Below are positions 1 to 11,388 of a stretch of 64,000 nucleotides of DNA, piece after piece; the first letter of the stretch is position 1, and every line of letters starts with the position of its first letter. Where the stretch lies: contig CAKAKS010000060.1 in assembly GCA_916700875.1 (NCBI GenBank), positions 31,679,528-31,743,527 of the forward strand, given 5' to 3'. The stretch comes from Sebastes aleutianus. Lineage: Eukaryota > Chordata > Actinopteri > Perciformes > Sebastidae. The notes beneath the pieces are model-generated. The model did not search any database. It was not told the origin of the DNA and worked only from the letters and a program-made list of their open reading frames with translations. The translations under genes and the position numbers were made by a program.

Positions 1-537
1 TGTACTGCTGGCTACAGTAGCCAGGACACTCCTACACTAATAATCATAGTTTCCCAGTACAAGAAGCAGTTAATGACTTATACTATGCTTATACTTTGAT
101 CAGTATGAATATCTTAAAGTTAGCTAGATCAGTGCAGAGGTATTAGTATTAAGAATATGCTTGTATGAACTAGATTTTTGGTATGTGTCTGTACAGATTG
201 TGATCCAAAATGTTACTGAAAGGCATCACAATTCTTCAAAATATTGAATTCTTAGAAGGAAAACTGTTTTGTTGTTCGTTGGCAATTTCCAGTGAGAAGA
301 GCAGGAGGTGTGCACAGGAACAATTTACTATTTTGCATACTCAAATGTACTGTGCTACTTAAAGTTTGAACAAGCAACAAGCGTCAGAACTGGTATTGGT
401 ACATTTCCAAACACACCCAGCTCAATCAAAATGACACATTCAAATCACAGCCTCTCTTACTCTAACCAGATCATTTGCCTTCACATATCTTTTTTCCTTC
501 TACTTGTAATGACGGCGGACCGATTTCTGCTCTACAG
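1..537. other. intron upstream of first visible B4GALT exon
   Basis: No coding segment or recognisable repeat was found here. It ends in a pyrimidine-rich tract and CTACAG acceptor just before the exon at 538. The 5' exon with the Golgi signal anchor must lie left of the window. Confidence 0.6.
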
Positions 538-3500
538 GTGGGCCGATCCACGTCAGCTTTCCGTCGGGGCTCACTCTAGCAGAGGTTCAGAGGAAAAATC
601 CACTGGTGGTGCGCGGAGGACGCTACAGGCCGCCCGACTGTGAGGCGAGGCACAAAACAGCCATCATCATCCCCCACAGACACAGAGAACACCACCTGAA
701 GTTCCTGCTGTACTACCTGCACCCTTTTCTGCAGCGGCAACAGCTGAACTATGGGATTTACGTCATCCATCAGGTGAAACACAAACACAACCAAGGCATA
801 TGTTATACACTAAAGCAGGGGTCAGCAACCTGCGGCTCCGGAGCCGCATGCAGCTCTTCAGCTCCTCTCCAGTGGCTCCCTGTGGATTTTTAAAAATGGA
901 AATGAATTACTGCTCTTTGTTTACATTTTCATTTTTATTTATCATTGTTGTAGGTCTATGGTACAACGGTACAACGGAGTATTAGGGCCACATCGAGGAA
1001 ACAAAATAAATCTGGGATTTCGCGAATAAAGTCATAATATTTCGAGAATAAAGTCATAATATTTCGAGTAGTAAGTAGTAATTTTAAGTGTTATTTTCTT
1101 TTTTCTCGTAAAGTTATGACTTTATTCTCGTAATATTACGACTTTTTTTTTCAAAGTTATGACTTTATTCACGTAATAACACAACTTTTTTTCTCGTAAA
1201 GTTATGACTTTATTCTCGTAATATTACGACTTTTGTTTCTCGTAAAGTTATGACTATTTTTGTAATATTACGACTTTTTTTCTCATATGACTTTATTCTG
1301 GAAATCTCAGATGTTTTTTCCCCTCAATGTGGCCCTAATACTCCGTAGTACATTTACACTGTGGCCCTCGCTGCATTAGACTTATATACTATAGACTTAG
1401 ACTATAAACTTCATCTACCTTCATCACAATGATCAAATGTTTTGTGGCTCCAGACAGATTTTCTTTCTTTTTTTTGGCTAAAATGGCTCTTTTGATAGTA
1501 AAGGTTGCTGACCCCTGACCTAAAGGAAGAGTCAACAGGTGGATAATAACATTTAACCCAGTATTAAATGTTATTATATACATAAGGTCATTTTCTGTTG
1601 GATGTTATCAGCTATCATCTAATTGATCTACCTCGTTTGGTGTCCGCTACAGTTCAGACTGGATGAAGAGTGCCCTCTAGTGTGCTGTCACTGCATGTGC
1701 ATGTTGGAGGATAAGAATGCTCAAGTGGTTTAGAGGGTTTAATCTCCTGAGCTGCTTGTGGGAATTGATTTGTGTGTACTCCTCAGCACTTTATCTCTTA
1801 CACGTCTTGAGCTGGATTTGTCATATTATTGAATCTTATGATCTGTCTCGTCTCTGCTTAGCGGATACCTCAAAATAAGTCTGGTAGGTTGATAATTAAG
1901 GAATAAAAACACCTGGATGAGGCGGATAGAAGAATATGATGCAACATTAACATTGTGGTAGAAGTAAGTAGTATGTCTATTATGTATATTTACTCAAGTG
2001 TATATCATGAGATATTTTTATATTGGGAATCGTGACGTACTATTTTGTTTATTAAATAGGGCTGTCACTCAATTAAAATATGTAATTGTGATTAATCACA
2101 CATTTTATATTTGTTCAAAATGTACCTTAAAAGGGAGATTTGTCAAGTATTTAATACTCTTATCAACATGAGAGTTGGCAAATATGATTACTTGATGCAA
2201 ATGTATGTATATATTTATTACTGGAAATCAATTAACAACACTAAACAATGACGGATATTATCCAGAAACCCTCACAGGTACTGCATTTAGCATAAAACAA
2301 TATGCTCTGATCATAACATGGCAAACTGCAGCCCAACAGGCAACAACAGCTGTCAGTGTGCTGACTTGACTATGACTTGCCCCAAACTGCATGTGATTAT
2401 CATAAAGTGGGCATGTCTGTAAAGGGGAGACTCGTGGGTACCCATAGAACCCATTTACATTCACACATCTGGAGGTCCGAGGTCAAGGGACCTTTTTGAA
2501 AATGTAGCGTATGTTTGGAGCGTTATTTAGCCTCCTTCACGATGGTCCATCGTTGGTACCAATGGGTTCCTTAGGTTTTATATGATGCCAGTATCTTCAC
2601 TCTAGCTTTAAAACTGAACCTGCTACAACCTAGAAGATGTGTTAAAGAAATTAGTGGCGTTAAAACAAATTTGCGTTAATATGTTATTATCGCGTTAACT
2701 TTGACAACCTGAGTATTAAAACTATAAAGCAAGAATGATTAATGTGTTCCAGTTTGACTTTTCAGATTTTCCCGTATTGATATACAGTAATATTATGTTA
2801 GATTTTTTTAACTGAAGAAGCTCTGCTGGTTATGTGACATTACTTTCCATAGGACTTGTAGACTGGTGTGTAAGGTGAGAGGATTGTAACATGCAGCCAG
2901 CTCTGACATTAGTTGTCTTTGTTCCTCCGCAGGCCAGAAACTACACTTTCAACAGGGCCAAGCTGATGAATGTGGGTTTCCGTGAGGCCATGAAGGAGGA
3001 AGACTGGGACTGTCTCTTCTTCCACGACGTGGACCTCATTCCAGAGGACGATCGCAACACATACGTCTGCGACTCCAACCCCAAGCACGCAGCCATCGCC
3101 ATGGACAAGTTCGGCTACAAGTACGTCCTTTCTTTGTCTGTGAATGTCCGTTGAAGGGTTTCGCTCTTCACGGGTAGACCCATGAGCACATGCTACGTTC
3201 CACATTTATTTGAAACACTTTGATCCTCTCCAGGCTTCCATACAAGATGTACTTTGGGGGAGTGTCAGCTCTGACGCCGCTGCACTACCTCAAGATGAAC
3301 GGCTTTCCAAACAACTACTGGGGCTGGGGTGGAGAGGACGACGATATTGGAGTCAGGTGAGAATAGTTTTAGGCCAGATGCTCTTGAGAATGGGAGATTC
3401 CACTGTGGAGATAATGCATCCATAGCCAGTCAGACACTGGCCCTGTTCAGACCTGGTATTAACATGCGTCCTCAGTGATCGGATCACAAGTGGACGGCTC

Positions 3501-5587
3501 TAAGTACAGGTGTGAACGCACTCAAGACGCATTGAGATCTGATATTTCAGACCACATTCAGAGGTGGTCTAGGCCATATTCATTTAGCAGTGTGTACGCG
3601 AATGTGTCATGGGCCACATTAAGGACCGTCTACTCAACTGATGTCCCGCTGGGATCAGCGGGTCTCTGCGCTCCTCAGGCGAATAGACTGCCTCGCGACA
3701 TGGAAACGGCCTCTGTGCTCGACTGTATTTTATTTAAATATATCTTATCTATAGGCTACATATCTACAGACTATCAGACTGGGAACAGGAAATGCATTAT
3801 TATTATCATACTGTTAGAAATGTGTCTGTGTTTTTGTTCTGATGCTTTGCACGGAGCTGACACCAGCCCGCTCCCTCTCATCGCCGGCTCTCTGAAGCTC
3901 TGTCCCCGCTGTTACTTGGCAAAGGCAGCGGTGCCGGCGGCTCAGAGGTCTCCGGGGACCGCCGGTACAATAACCTTTTATTTTGATGTTAATAAAATGT
4001 ACCAGAATTCACCTATATGTCGGATATTACTACTGACATTCATGTAATAGTACGTCACAACGTCTTCTGTATTAGCCGTGTGTTTACTGCGTGTTTATTT
4101 GCATATAGAGCGAGGCAGTGAGATCGGATCACAAGTGGAACTGGAGATGCATTCTAACGCCAGGTGTGGACAGACGTACTTAGAGCTGTCCACTTGTGAT
4201 CGGATCACTCAGGATGCACGTTAATGCCAGGTCTGAACGGGGCCATTGAGGTTTCCAGTCTCAAAGCTCTGACTGAATGACGTCTGAACTGTGAATTCAG
4301 AGTAGATCTCTGATATGACATTAAATTTGTGCCCAAAGACTAGATTTAGTTTGATAAGGAAAAGTGCCGCAACATTTGTTCTGATTGGTCAAAAGTCTTG
4401 AAATTTGGTACAGACATAGTTTGGGAAAGTATTTAACAACAACTTTTACAACATTTTTAGGCCACATGAAAAATCTCACTTTTATTAATAGTCAAAATCA
4501 GGATTTTTTGATAAATGAGTAAAAACACTGACATTGTGTTTATATAATGTTTTCCATATGAACTATTTTTTTTTTTTACACTGCACATGTGTGCATAACT
4601 TTGATATTCAACTTGAGTTCATAGATACCAAATACTTACTATCAACTGTAGTTTCTGAGATATTATCATACTTTATCTAGTCTTTTGGCACATGGGACGA
4701 CTGTTTTTTCCTAAAATATAATGGAGTTTATTGCAAAAACAGTAGTCTCATGTGCCCAAAGACTTTATATAGTATGGTAAGAAAAAACGTTCTTCACGTT
4801 TGTGCTGAGGCAAGAACACTTCCACAAAAGGAAATTTAAAGTTCCAGTTATGGGCACAAATGGGTTAATACTAAACACTACTACTATACTGTTCTGTAAA
4901 AACAATGAAAAGATGGAAAAATTATCACATTCCAACTCCACGATCCATGTTTTGGGTCATGTCCTCTTGAACCACATAAGGAGATGTGTGTTGGTCTGTT
5001 TGAAAGACTGACGTTTGTTGCTCGTCTTCTCAGAGTGACTCTGGGGGGGATGTACATCACTCGTCCATCAGTGAGGGTCGGCCGTTACAAGATGATTAAA
5101 CACAAGCTGGACAAAGGCAACGGTGTGAACCCAAAGAGGTACGGTAAACAAATTGATGCATTTGGTTTCATGTGAGCCGAGTTTGAATTTAATTTGCATG
5201 CAGACTCATAAAATCTGAAATGTGTTGAAGGGGACAAAGTCTGTACTGCATCATGGAAACAGCAAGACACTTTTTGCTAAGTTGTTGTTTTTACCGTCCT
5301 CGGTATTCTCCATTTAAAGGTTCAACATGCTGGCCAAGACACGTCAGACCTGGAAGATGGACGGGATGAACACAGCTGAATATGAGACAATCGCACGTCA
5401 ATACATGCCTCTCTACACCAACATCACCGTCAACATCGGCACCGAGGCCGGTCTGCATCCGCCTCCCCCGACACAACCACCGCCTCCTTCCAAAGCTGCA
5501 GGCAAACCTGCAGTCAAAGCGCCTGCCGAAGTCCCAGAAAAAGGCCCAGCCAAAATCCCTGCCAAACTCAAAGAGGGCCTCTCATAG
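538..5587 (+). CDS. b4galt3-like: beta-1,4-galactosyltransferase, B4GALT3/4-like (5' partial)
   Basis: Transfers galactose from UDP-Gal to terminal GlcNAc in the Golgi (family knowledge). Exons read as 538-773, 2933-3120, 3234-3356, 5034-5138 and 5320-5587. Lengths of the first four (236, 188, 123, 105) are the usual B4GALT exon sizes, and phases join cleanly. Motifs in order: GGRYRPPDC, AIIIPHRHREHH, FNRAKLMNVGF, the Mn/UDP-binding DVD in FFHDVDLIPEDD, YFGGVSALTP, the signature WGWGGEDDD, and the metal-binding His in MIKHKLDKGN. The 3' exon ends in a Pro/Ala/Lys-rich tail with stop at 5585-5587. HPFLQRQQLNYGIYVIHQ resembles B4GALT3 and B4GALT4 more than B4GALT1 or B4GALT2, and the proline-rich C-terminus recalls B4GALT3. 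The N-terminal cytoplasmic, transmembrane and stem exon is missing from the window. No defect is visible. Family assignment is sure; 3 versus 4 is not. Confidence 0.93.
816..1517. mobile_element. hAT-like non-autonomous element with AT-rich minisatellite core (copy 1)
   Basis: The ends are inverted repeats, CAGGGGTCAGCAACC and GGTTGCTGACCCCTG. The flanking 8-mers cactaaag (808-815) and acctaaag (1518-1525) agree at 6 of 8 positions, as for a decayed hAT target-site duplication. The core (about 1020-1310) is a degenerate tandem repeat of a unit containing GTAATATTACGAC and GTTATGACTTTATTCTC. There is no transposase. Two relatives lie at 27204-28963 and 38955-39455. It sits in a B4GALT intron. 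Confidence 0.75.
2057..2711. repeat. dispersed fish MITE (family 'GGGCTGTCA', copy 1)
   Basis: It starts TAGGGCTGTCACTCAATTAA and ends near CGTTAACTTTGACAACCTGA, a decayed inverted end. Related sequence recurs at 46655-47010 and 52203-52806, and an internal part recurs inside the hAT-like element at 49672-50490. Shared internal words include AGGGAGATTTGTCAAGTATT and CCAGAAACCCTCACAGGTAC. No protein is encoded. Confidence 0.6.
3439..4244. mobile_element. MITE with roughly 80-bp terminal inverted repeats in B4GALT intron
   Basis: The left end GGCCCTGTTCAGACCTGGTA is mirrored at the right end by CCAGGTCTGAACGGGGCC. Further in, ATCGGATCACAAGTGGAC mirrors GTCCACTTGTGATCGGATC. The reading frame across 3475-4047 has no recognisable domain and is probably fortuitous. 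Element type is undetermined. Confidence 0.7.
4328..4770. repeat. inverted-repeat region in B4GALT intron
   Basis: TGTGCCCAAAGACTAGA near 4328 is mirrored by TCTAGTCTTTTGGCACATG near 4677. A second nested pair, GGCACATGGGACGACTG and CAGTAGTCTCATGTGCCC, lies around 4685-4760. It is probably a degenerate fold-back element. Confidence 0.4.
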
Positions 5588-8500
5588 GAATAGTCTACCC
5601 AGAAGAGAGCGCTAATCATGTTCCACTCTGCCATAACTTCAATGGGATGATCCCATTAGTACATGCTGTAGGACGGCATTCCCCCCCACTTCGTTTTAAG
5701 CTTTTTCATCAGAATCAACATCGTACTTCCTGCGGATAGCGGAACGCTCATTTGCGTGATTAAAACACCTGATTTATTAAAAAAAAAACAATTTCCTCAA
5801 CCCTGAGGTGACGGTTCTCCACCCTGGATCCTGTCACATTCTTCTTCCAAGGGAGCCACAGTGAAGAGTGGAGGGTAAAAGTTGGACTCTATGAGTTTAT
5901 ATATCTACAGCGCTGTGGTCGCTGGTTAAACCTTGTGATGCCTTAGAAGCTTGTTCTTTTTTTTTTGTCTTTTCACTCGTACCTTACATTATTTAGAATA
6001 TTGGGTTTGGTAGAGCAGTAGCTGCGATTTCCAGCAGTCACACTAATTTTTGTTGTCTCAACGCCAATGAACACATAAGGGACAGGGACGGTTTCTGGTT
6101 TCCGGTTGAGCGTGTGAAGCTGCTACAACGAATGAAGGAACTTGACAGATTTGTGTGTTACTGTTGCTACTATTACTGCTTCTGACATAACTGCGCACAT
6201 ATCCCGTCTGTCTGCAAATATCTGGGTTCTCGTTTAGAAGCGGTTCCTCCTACGCAGAACTACAGCTGATCTGGTCAGTCTAATGTTTTCAAAGTTGTGA
6301 ATGCTGCACACAGAACTTTGCCTCCTTTAGTGATACATTTCAGTGCCGTACACCAAGACCAAGGTACGGTTCCTCTATGTAGCGTTAGTGCGTCCAGTCC
6401 AGCCTTTCAAATTTCAGCCAATATCTACAACATTTGATTGAGTTTTCTTTTTTTTTGCGTGTTTTTGTGTATTTGCCTTTATCAAATAGAGCAGGTCTTG
6501 GTGACGGTGATCAGTCTTCTGCCTTCAGATGAGCTTGAGATTCACATCAAAATGGAGTCTGTCTTGCTTATCATTTCTTTATATACAGTATATGTTGATT
6601 ATGTGCAGTGTACTCTATATATATATTTATATATATATATATATCTCCTTATGTAAATGTGCCCCTAAAGAGTGCTGGCTCCCTCCCGTTAACACTTTAT
6701 ATGCAGTCAATATTTATAATGTATCTTTTGCCCATCTCCTGTCTTTAATCTAAACATATCGTTGAGAAATGAACTGGAAAAAAAATATTTGCTCTGCACA
6801 AAATAAGAGTAAAAAAAAAAGTCACTTCTGCAGCACTGTCAGGTCCACAAGTAGAGATTAGTAAATGCTGCTGTTTCAAGCTCGAGGTACCGTAGCCAAA
6901 TTTATTCATGTAGACAAACGAGTTAGTTCAGTACCTTGAGTACTACTCATGATTTACCTGGAAATCTTAAGAACAGTTCCTGATATCTTTAACAATGTTG
7001 TTATCCCAGTTAGAGGCTCACCAATAAGGAAACAGGCCGTGTTTCTTTCTCTTTTCTTTCCCCCTGTTTTGTTCTTTCAATCTTTTCATTTCGAAACAAT
7101 TTGTCACCTGGTGTAAGCTTCAATATTGACCCAGTTTCTCCGCAGCGGGACTCTGAAAGCCAGTTCCTTTAATAACAAGTTATCACATGGAGACGTCCGC
7201 TATTTCCTTTTCCACTAGTGCCCGTATTCTGCATGTCGACTCTCCTTCTCTCCACTCTGACACATTTGATTGTAAAGACGAGAATACGAAAACAGCCCCC
7301 TCCCTCCAGTGAGAGCGGTGCCGGCTGCGCTGGCAGGTGAACGGGCTGAAACCAAAGACGACTGCATGGAAAGCTGTGATGATAGATACAAAAATGTGAG
7401 CGTGTGTGCGGTATACTTCATATGTTATGAATGATTTCTTTAACACTGTAGTATTCTAGGCCCATCATCTCTTCCTATCAATATGTGTAGCATTTTTTAA
7501 TTCTGTTCAGAGAATCTCAAACCGACATGTATTCAGATTTCCCCAAATTTACGAACCACAGATGGAAAAAACAACCTTTTCTTTCAGTGAAGGGATGAGG
7601 AGGGTTTATGATGATTATAAAGTGGTTTCTTTCTTTTTTAAAAAGCTGTACTGAAAACTTACTTTTATCTTCATGTCATTGTGGTATTTGTCTGCAGAAG
7701 TGGACGACACAAGCCTGTGATTTTCATAAATAGATGACTATATTCTGTATTATCATTTTGATGTGAATTCATATTCAACCCCTATGGCCTTAGCAACACA
7801 CACAATACTCGTATTTCATCACTTAGCCACTAATACGATAGCATCTTTATATAAAGACTGAATATGCATGGCAACGAACCTGTTAGTGATGGAATGTACT
7901 GAGAGCACAATGTCGGGACGATACATATCAGTGCTCATCTAGATAATAGGAAGCATGCTGAAGTGTCTGTGTTGTGAACTGGAAAACTGTCTCATTGTGA
8001 CTGTAAATGCAAGTTTCCATCTGCCGTGCTGAGCGCTCCTCACACATTCGAGGATAAAAGCGGGGCATTTCTGAGCAACATATACAAAGGAAGCTTCTAT
8101 TCCCAAAGTCACAACGTACAGTCCTCCATCATTATTATCATTTGTTTTAAGCTGCTTTATATGTTTGATGTGACTCCGTTTTGATGTGGATAAGCTCAGC
8201 AGCAATAGAAAGCAGTCATCACAGGGTAGTACTGAAGCAACCAAGGGCAATGTGACTTTGTGAGTTATTTCTGCTCTCTTTATGAATTCTGCACAGTCCA
8301 GAGTGGCCTTAAATTCATTAATAAACTGATTATTCAAAAGATTTTTGTTTTTGTTTTCTATCTTTTAAAAAAAAGTAGAGCATGGGTCAGAAGCATATGT
8401 CCTTCCCGATACATACAGTACATGCCAAGTGCAAGGGAAGCAAATACAAATGTATATCAACAAAAAGTATCCAAGGAAATAATTTGAAATAAGAAATCTA

Positions 8501-8677
8501 CATACTTCTAGTTGAATTTCTAAACATTTCAGAAAGTCTTGGAATGTAAACAGACCATCTTGTCTCTCAAAATTGTTTAATGTGAGGACACACTTTTTGC
8601 TCATTTCTGCAGAAGTGTAATGCATTCACTTTAGAAAGAAATATTTGCAGTGTTCTTAATTAATGAGAAATTAAATT
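5588..8677 (+). other. probable B4GALT 3' UTR and downstream region
   Basis: No convincing coding exon is present after the stop at 5587. The first canonical AATAAA I see is at 8320-8325, giving a candidate 2.7-kb 3' UTR; an ATTAAA near 5760 could end a shorter one. Short frames here lack motifs. Confidence 0.4.
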
Positions 8678-8785
8678 AAATATATATATATATTTATATA
8701 AATATATATAATGTGTATATATATATATATTTATATAAATATATTTTTATATAAATATATATATTTGTATTTATATATATTTATT

Positions 8786-8832
<47 letters not shown>

Positions 8833-8885
8833 GTATATATATATGTATATATATATTTATATATATATACATATATATATATATT
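8678..8885. repeat. AT-rich microsatellite (TA/TATAT arrays)
   Basis: About 200 bp of almost pure TA, TATAT and TTTATATA motifs with internal palindromes. Confidence 0.9.
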
Positions 8886-9487
8886 AACTTCTCAAGTATT
8901 GTGAGTATGTTATGAAATTTTGATGACAAGTTGTTTGCAGCAGTACCGGTAGGCTATGGAGCTTCAAGCAGTCCAACCAGAGCGCTGCAGAGGAAACCAC
9001 ACATCCCACTTCCTCTCAATTTGTGGTTCGATAGACTGAAGGATAGACCCCTTTTCTGTTAGTAAACGGGATGAAGTATTTTGAGGGCGGAGCGTTAAGT
9101 GGAGGCAGAATAATTCTCTGAACACGTCAGTTAACGCTGGTTAGCAACTTTTGTTGGCTTTTTTTAGTTGGTTTTTTTAAATAGCTGAAGAAAATACGAA
9201 TGACTTTCAATATATTCAGTCATTCACTCTCCAGGACTTGTTAGTTGAGAAAGTTAACATTAACCAACGGGACTAGATTAGCCAACCCCTAGCCAACGCA
9301 CAGTGGCTGTTAATAGCCAAGGTTTTTTGAGAACACCTAAATTATGCTCAGTAAGGATGACTTGTGCAACCTTCAAAGTCAGACTCATACCTACATACCT
9401 ATACGTGAAAGATTATCACATTTTGCTGGGTTGTTTGGAGTTGGTTTATGCATGTGTTGTCTAAATTTGCACAATGTGCTCAAAAGT
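8886..9487. other. intergenic, nothing recognised
   Basis: This stretch lies between the microsatellite and the repeat at 9488. I see no gene, RNA or repeat structure. Confidence 0.5.
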
Positions 9488-10112
9488 TTTAAAGCTGAAG
9501 TAGGCGAGATATAATTAAAAAGTTATTTTTATAAAACGGTTGCTATACCGTGACAGTAGTACATGAAACAGGTAACCTGGAAAAATTCATGTTCCTCTGT
9601 GTCCTCCGTTGCTCCGTTGATCATCTGCAAGATTTCACAGACCGGAGGAAAACAAGCAGTCAGAGCTGATCTGAGGTCTGCTGTCCAGCTGACGTCTATG
9701 AGAGTCGGCTGTCAATCACTCGCAAACTCCGACCAAACGGTCAAACTAGTCAGCGCTGATCAAATATGAATCAATATTCTGTTACGTTAATGCCTATTTC
9801 TCTCCTCAGATGTTTTCAGAATCATCTTGTAGTGCACGGTTTAGCTGTAAAATGAAAAAAGTTTGTGACGCGGCCACCATTGAGAAATCTGGTGAAGGAA
9901 CGCCAAGTTCCGGTCAAATGACGCTCTCTAAATGAAATGACCTGTGATTGGTCAAAGTCTCCCGTCACGGGTTAGATTTTTCAAAGCCTGAAAACAGAGC
10001 CATGAGGCGGTGCAGAAGTCTAGTTTTCTCTCAGAACACTTGAACTACAATATGCTGAAAGGTTATTATGGGATTCTTGCCCAATGATGCCAAATATATA
10101 TATACTGCCTAC
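9488..10112 (+). repeat. dispersed MITE 'AGCTG(C/A)AGTAGGC' (copy 1)
   Basis: The left end TTTTAAAGCTGAAGTAGGCG and right end ATATACTGCCTACTG are degenerate inverted repeats. The body matches the reverse complement of 18779-19325 over most of its length, for example TCAGAGCTGATCTGAGGTCT and CTCGCAAACTCCGACCAAAC. A partial third copy is at 61345-61412. It has no coding potential. Confidence 0.65.
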
Positions 10113-11029
10113 TGACACTGTAACTGTCAAAAAAAATCAGACTGTACTGAATCAAGTTTGGGGAAGATTGGATGAATATACGTCATTTAGCCACAAAATC
10201 AAAATGACAGAAAATCTGTTTGGTTTGATTGCCAAAAACTTTCCACCAAGTTTAATTGACATTTTAAGAAATTTGAGATATCTAGTTAACTTACAAACAC
10301 TGAAATTCTTCCATTAATTGGGGCATTTAGTAATATCACCATATTTTTATTGTTCAGCTAATGGGGGTTGAAATGTGATGATCACCCTGAGACGTTATTG
10401 GCCCATAAACGAACCATGTAACTTGTAAGTTCAGACATAGAAGTCACCAATATTGCAGTAACACCAGTATTTTTATGATTTCAGTAACCTCTTTAGTTTA
10501 TAACCATCAACTGCAGTGTTGGCTTCTTTTCATAACCAGACCTCAGATATTATGATTATTAAAATGGCTAATGACAATCTAATGGAAAAAGGTGCAATAA
10601 ATAAGAACATGAAGCATCCCAAAGAAACAAAGTCTATCTCTGCAATTGAAATTTCAGAATTTATTTATAAACATTAACATACACATAATGTTTGAGCAGT
10701 GTTCACAGTCTTATGCATTCAGATGCTGAAAAACATTCACAGATGGTTGTTCGTGCCTGCAGACATTTCTTTCTTGGCAAGTAAAGGAGCTATCAATCAA
10801 ATTCCTGACATGGCTGACGTTGATGTTAAAGCACAACCAAAGCTATTTCAAGATGTCCTCTTATTACCGCTTCAAATTACCAAACTGTATTTCGAAGTTT
10901 GTAACAGGTTTTATTACAATATTTATGTGTGCAAAAATGAGGTGCCTACTCTCAGTTTACTCTTTAGCTCAGTGGAGATGCATTTTAGATGCTATCTTAG
11001 GAAGATACCAAAAGTTAGGTGACCCTGAC
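10113..11029. other. intergenic, nothing recognised
   Basis: AT-rich sequence with short frames that lack motifs. No RNA or repeat structure was recognised. Confidence 0.4.
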
Positions 11030-11365
11030 CTACCCTGAATTATCTGTAACCGCTTATCCTATTCAGGCTCGCGGAGGGTGGGGGGCTGGAACCGATCTCA
11101 GCTGATATTGAGCGAAGGCGGGGTTCATCCAGACTATCACAGGGCTGACACACAGAGAAAGACAGCCATTCACGCTCACATTCACAGCTATGGGACATTA
11201 AGAGTCAACAATGAACCTGCATGACTTTGGACTGTGAGAGGAAGCTGGAGAACCCGCAGAAAACACACGCTAACACAGGGAGAACATGCAAACTCCACAC
11301 AGAAGGGCCCCAAGCCGGGTTTGAACCTGCTTGAACCCTCTTGCTGTGAGGCGGCAGTGCTACAA
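11030..11365. repeat. dispersed fish repeat
   Basis: It contains GGGAGAACATGCAAACTCCA, and CTTGCTGTGAGGCGGCAGTG at its end, words common in an abundant fish repeat. A short remnant of the same end (TAGCTGTGAGGCGCCAGTGC) occurs near 40370 in duplicated copy B. It lies just downstream of the kinase stop codon. Confidence 0.45.
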
Positions 11366-11388
11366 CAAATCCTTAAATGCTTATTTTT

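Noticed and set aside
3475..4047. 190-codon open frame in the B4GALT intron
   Set aside because: It falls entirely inside an inverted-repeat-bounded element and shows no domain or codon-like pattern.
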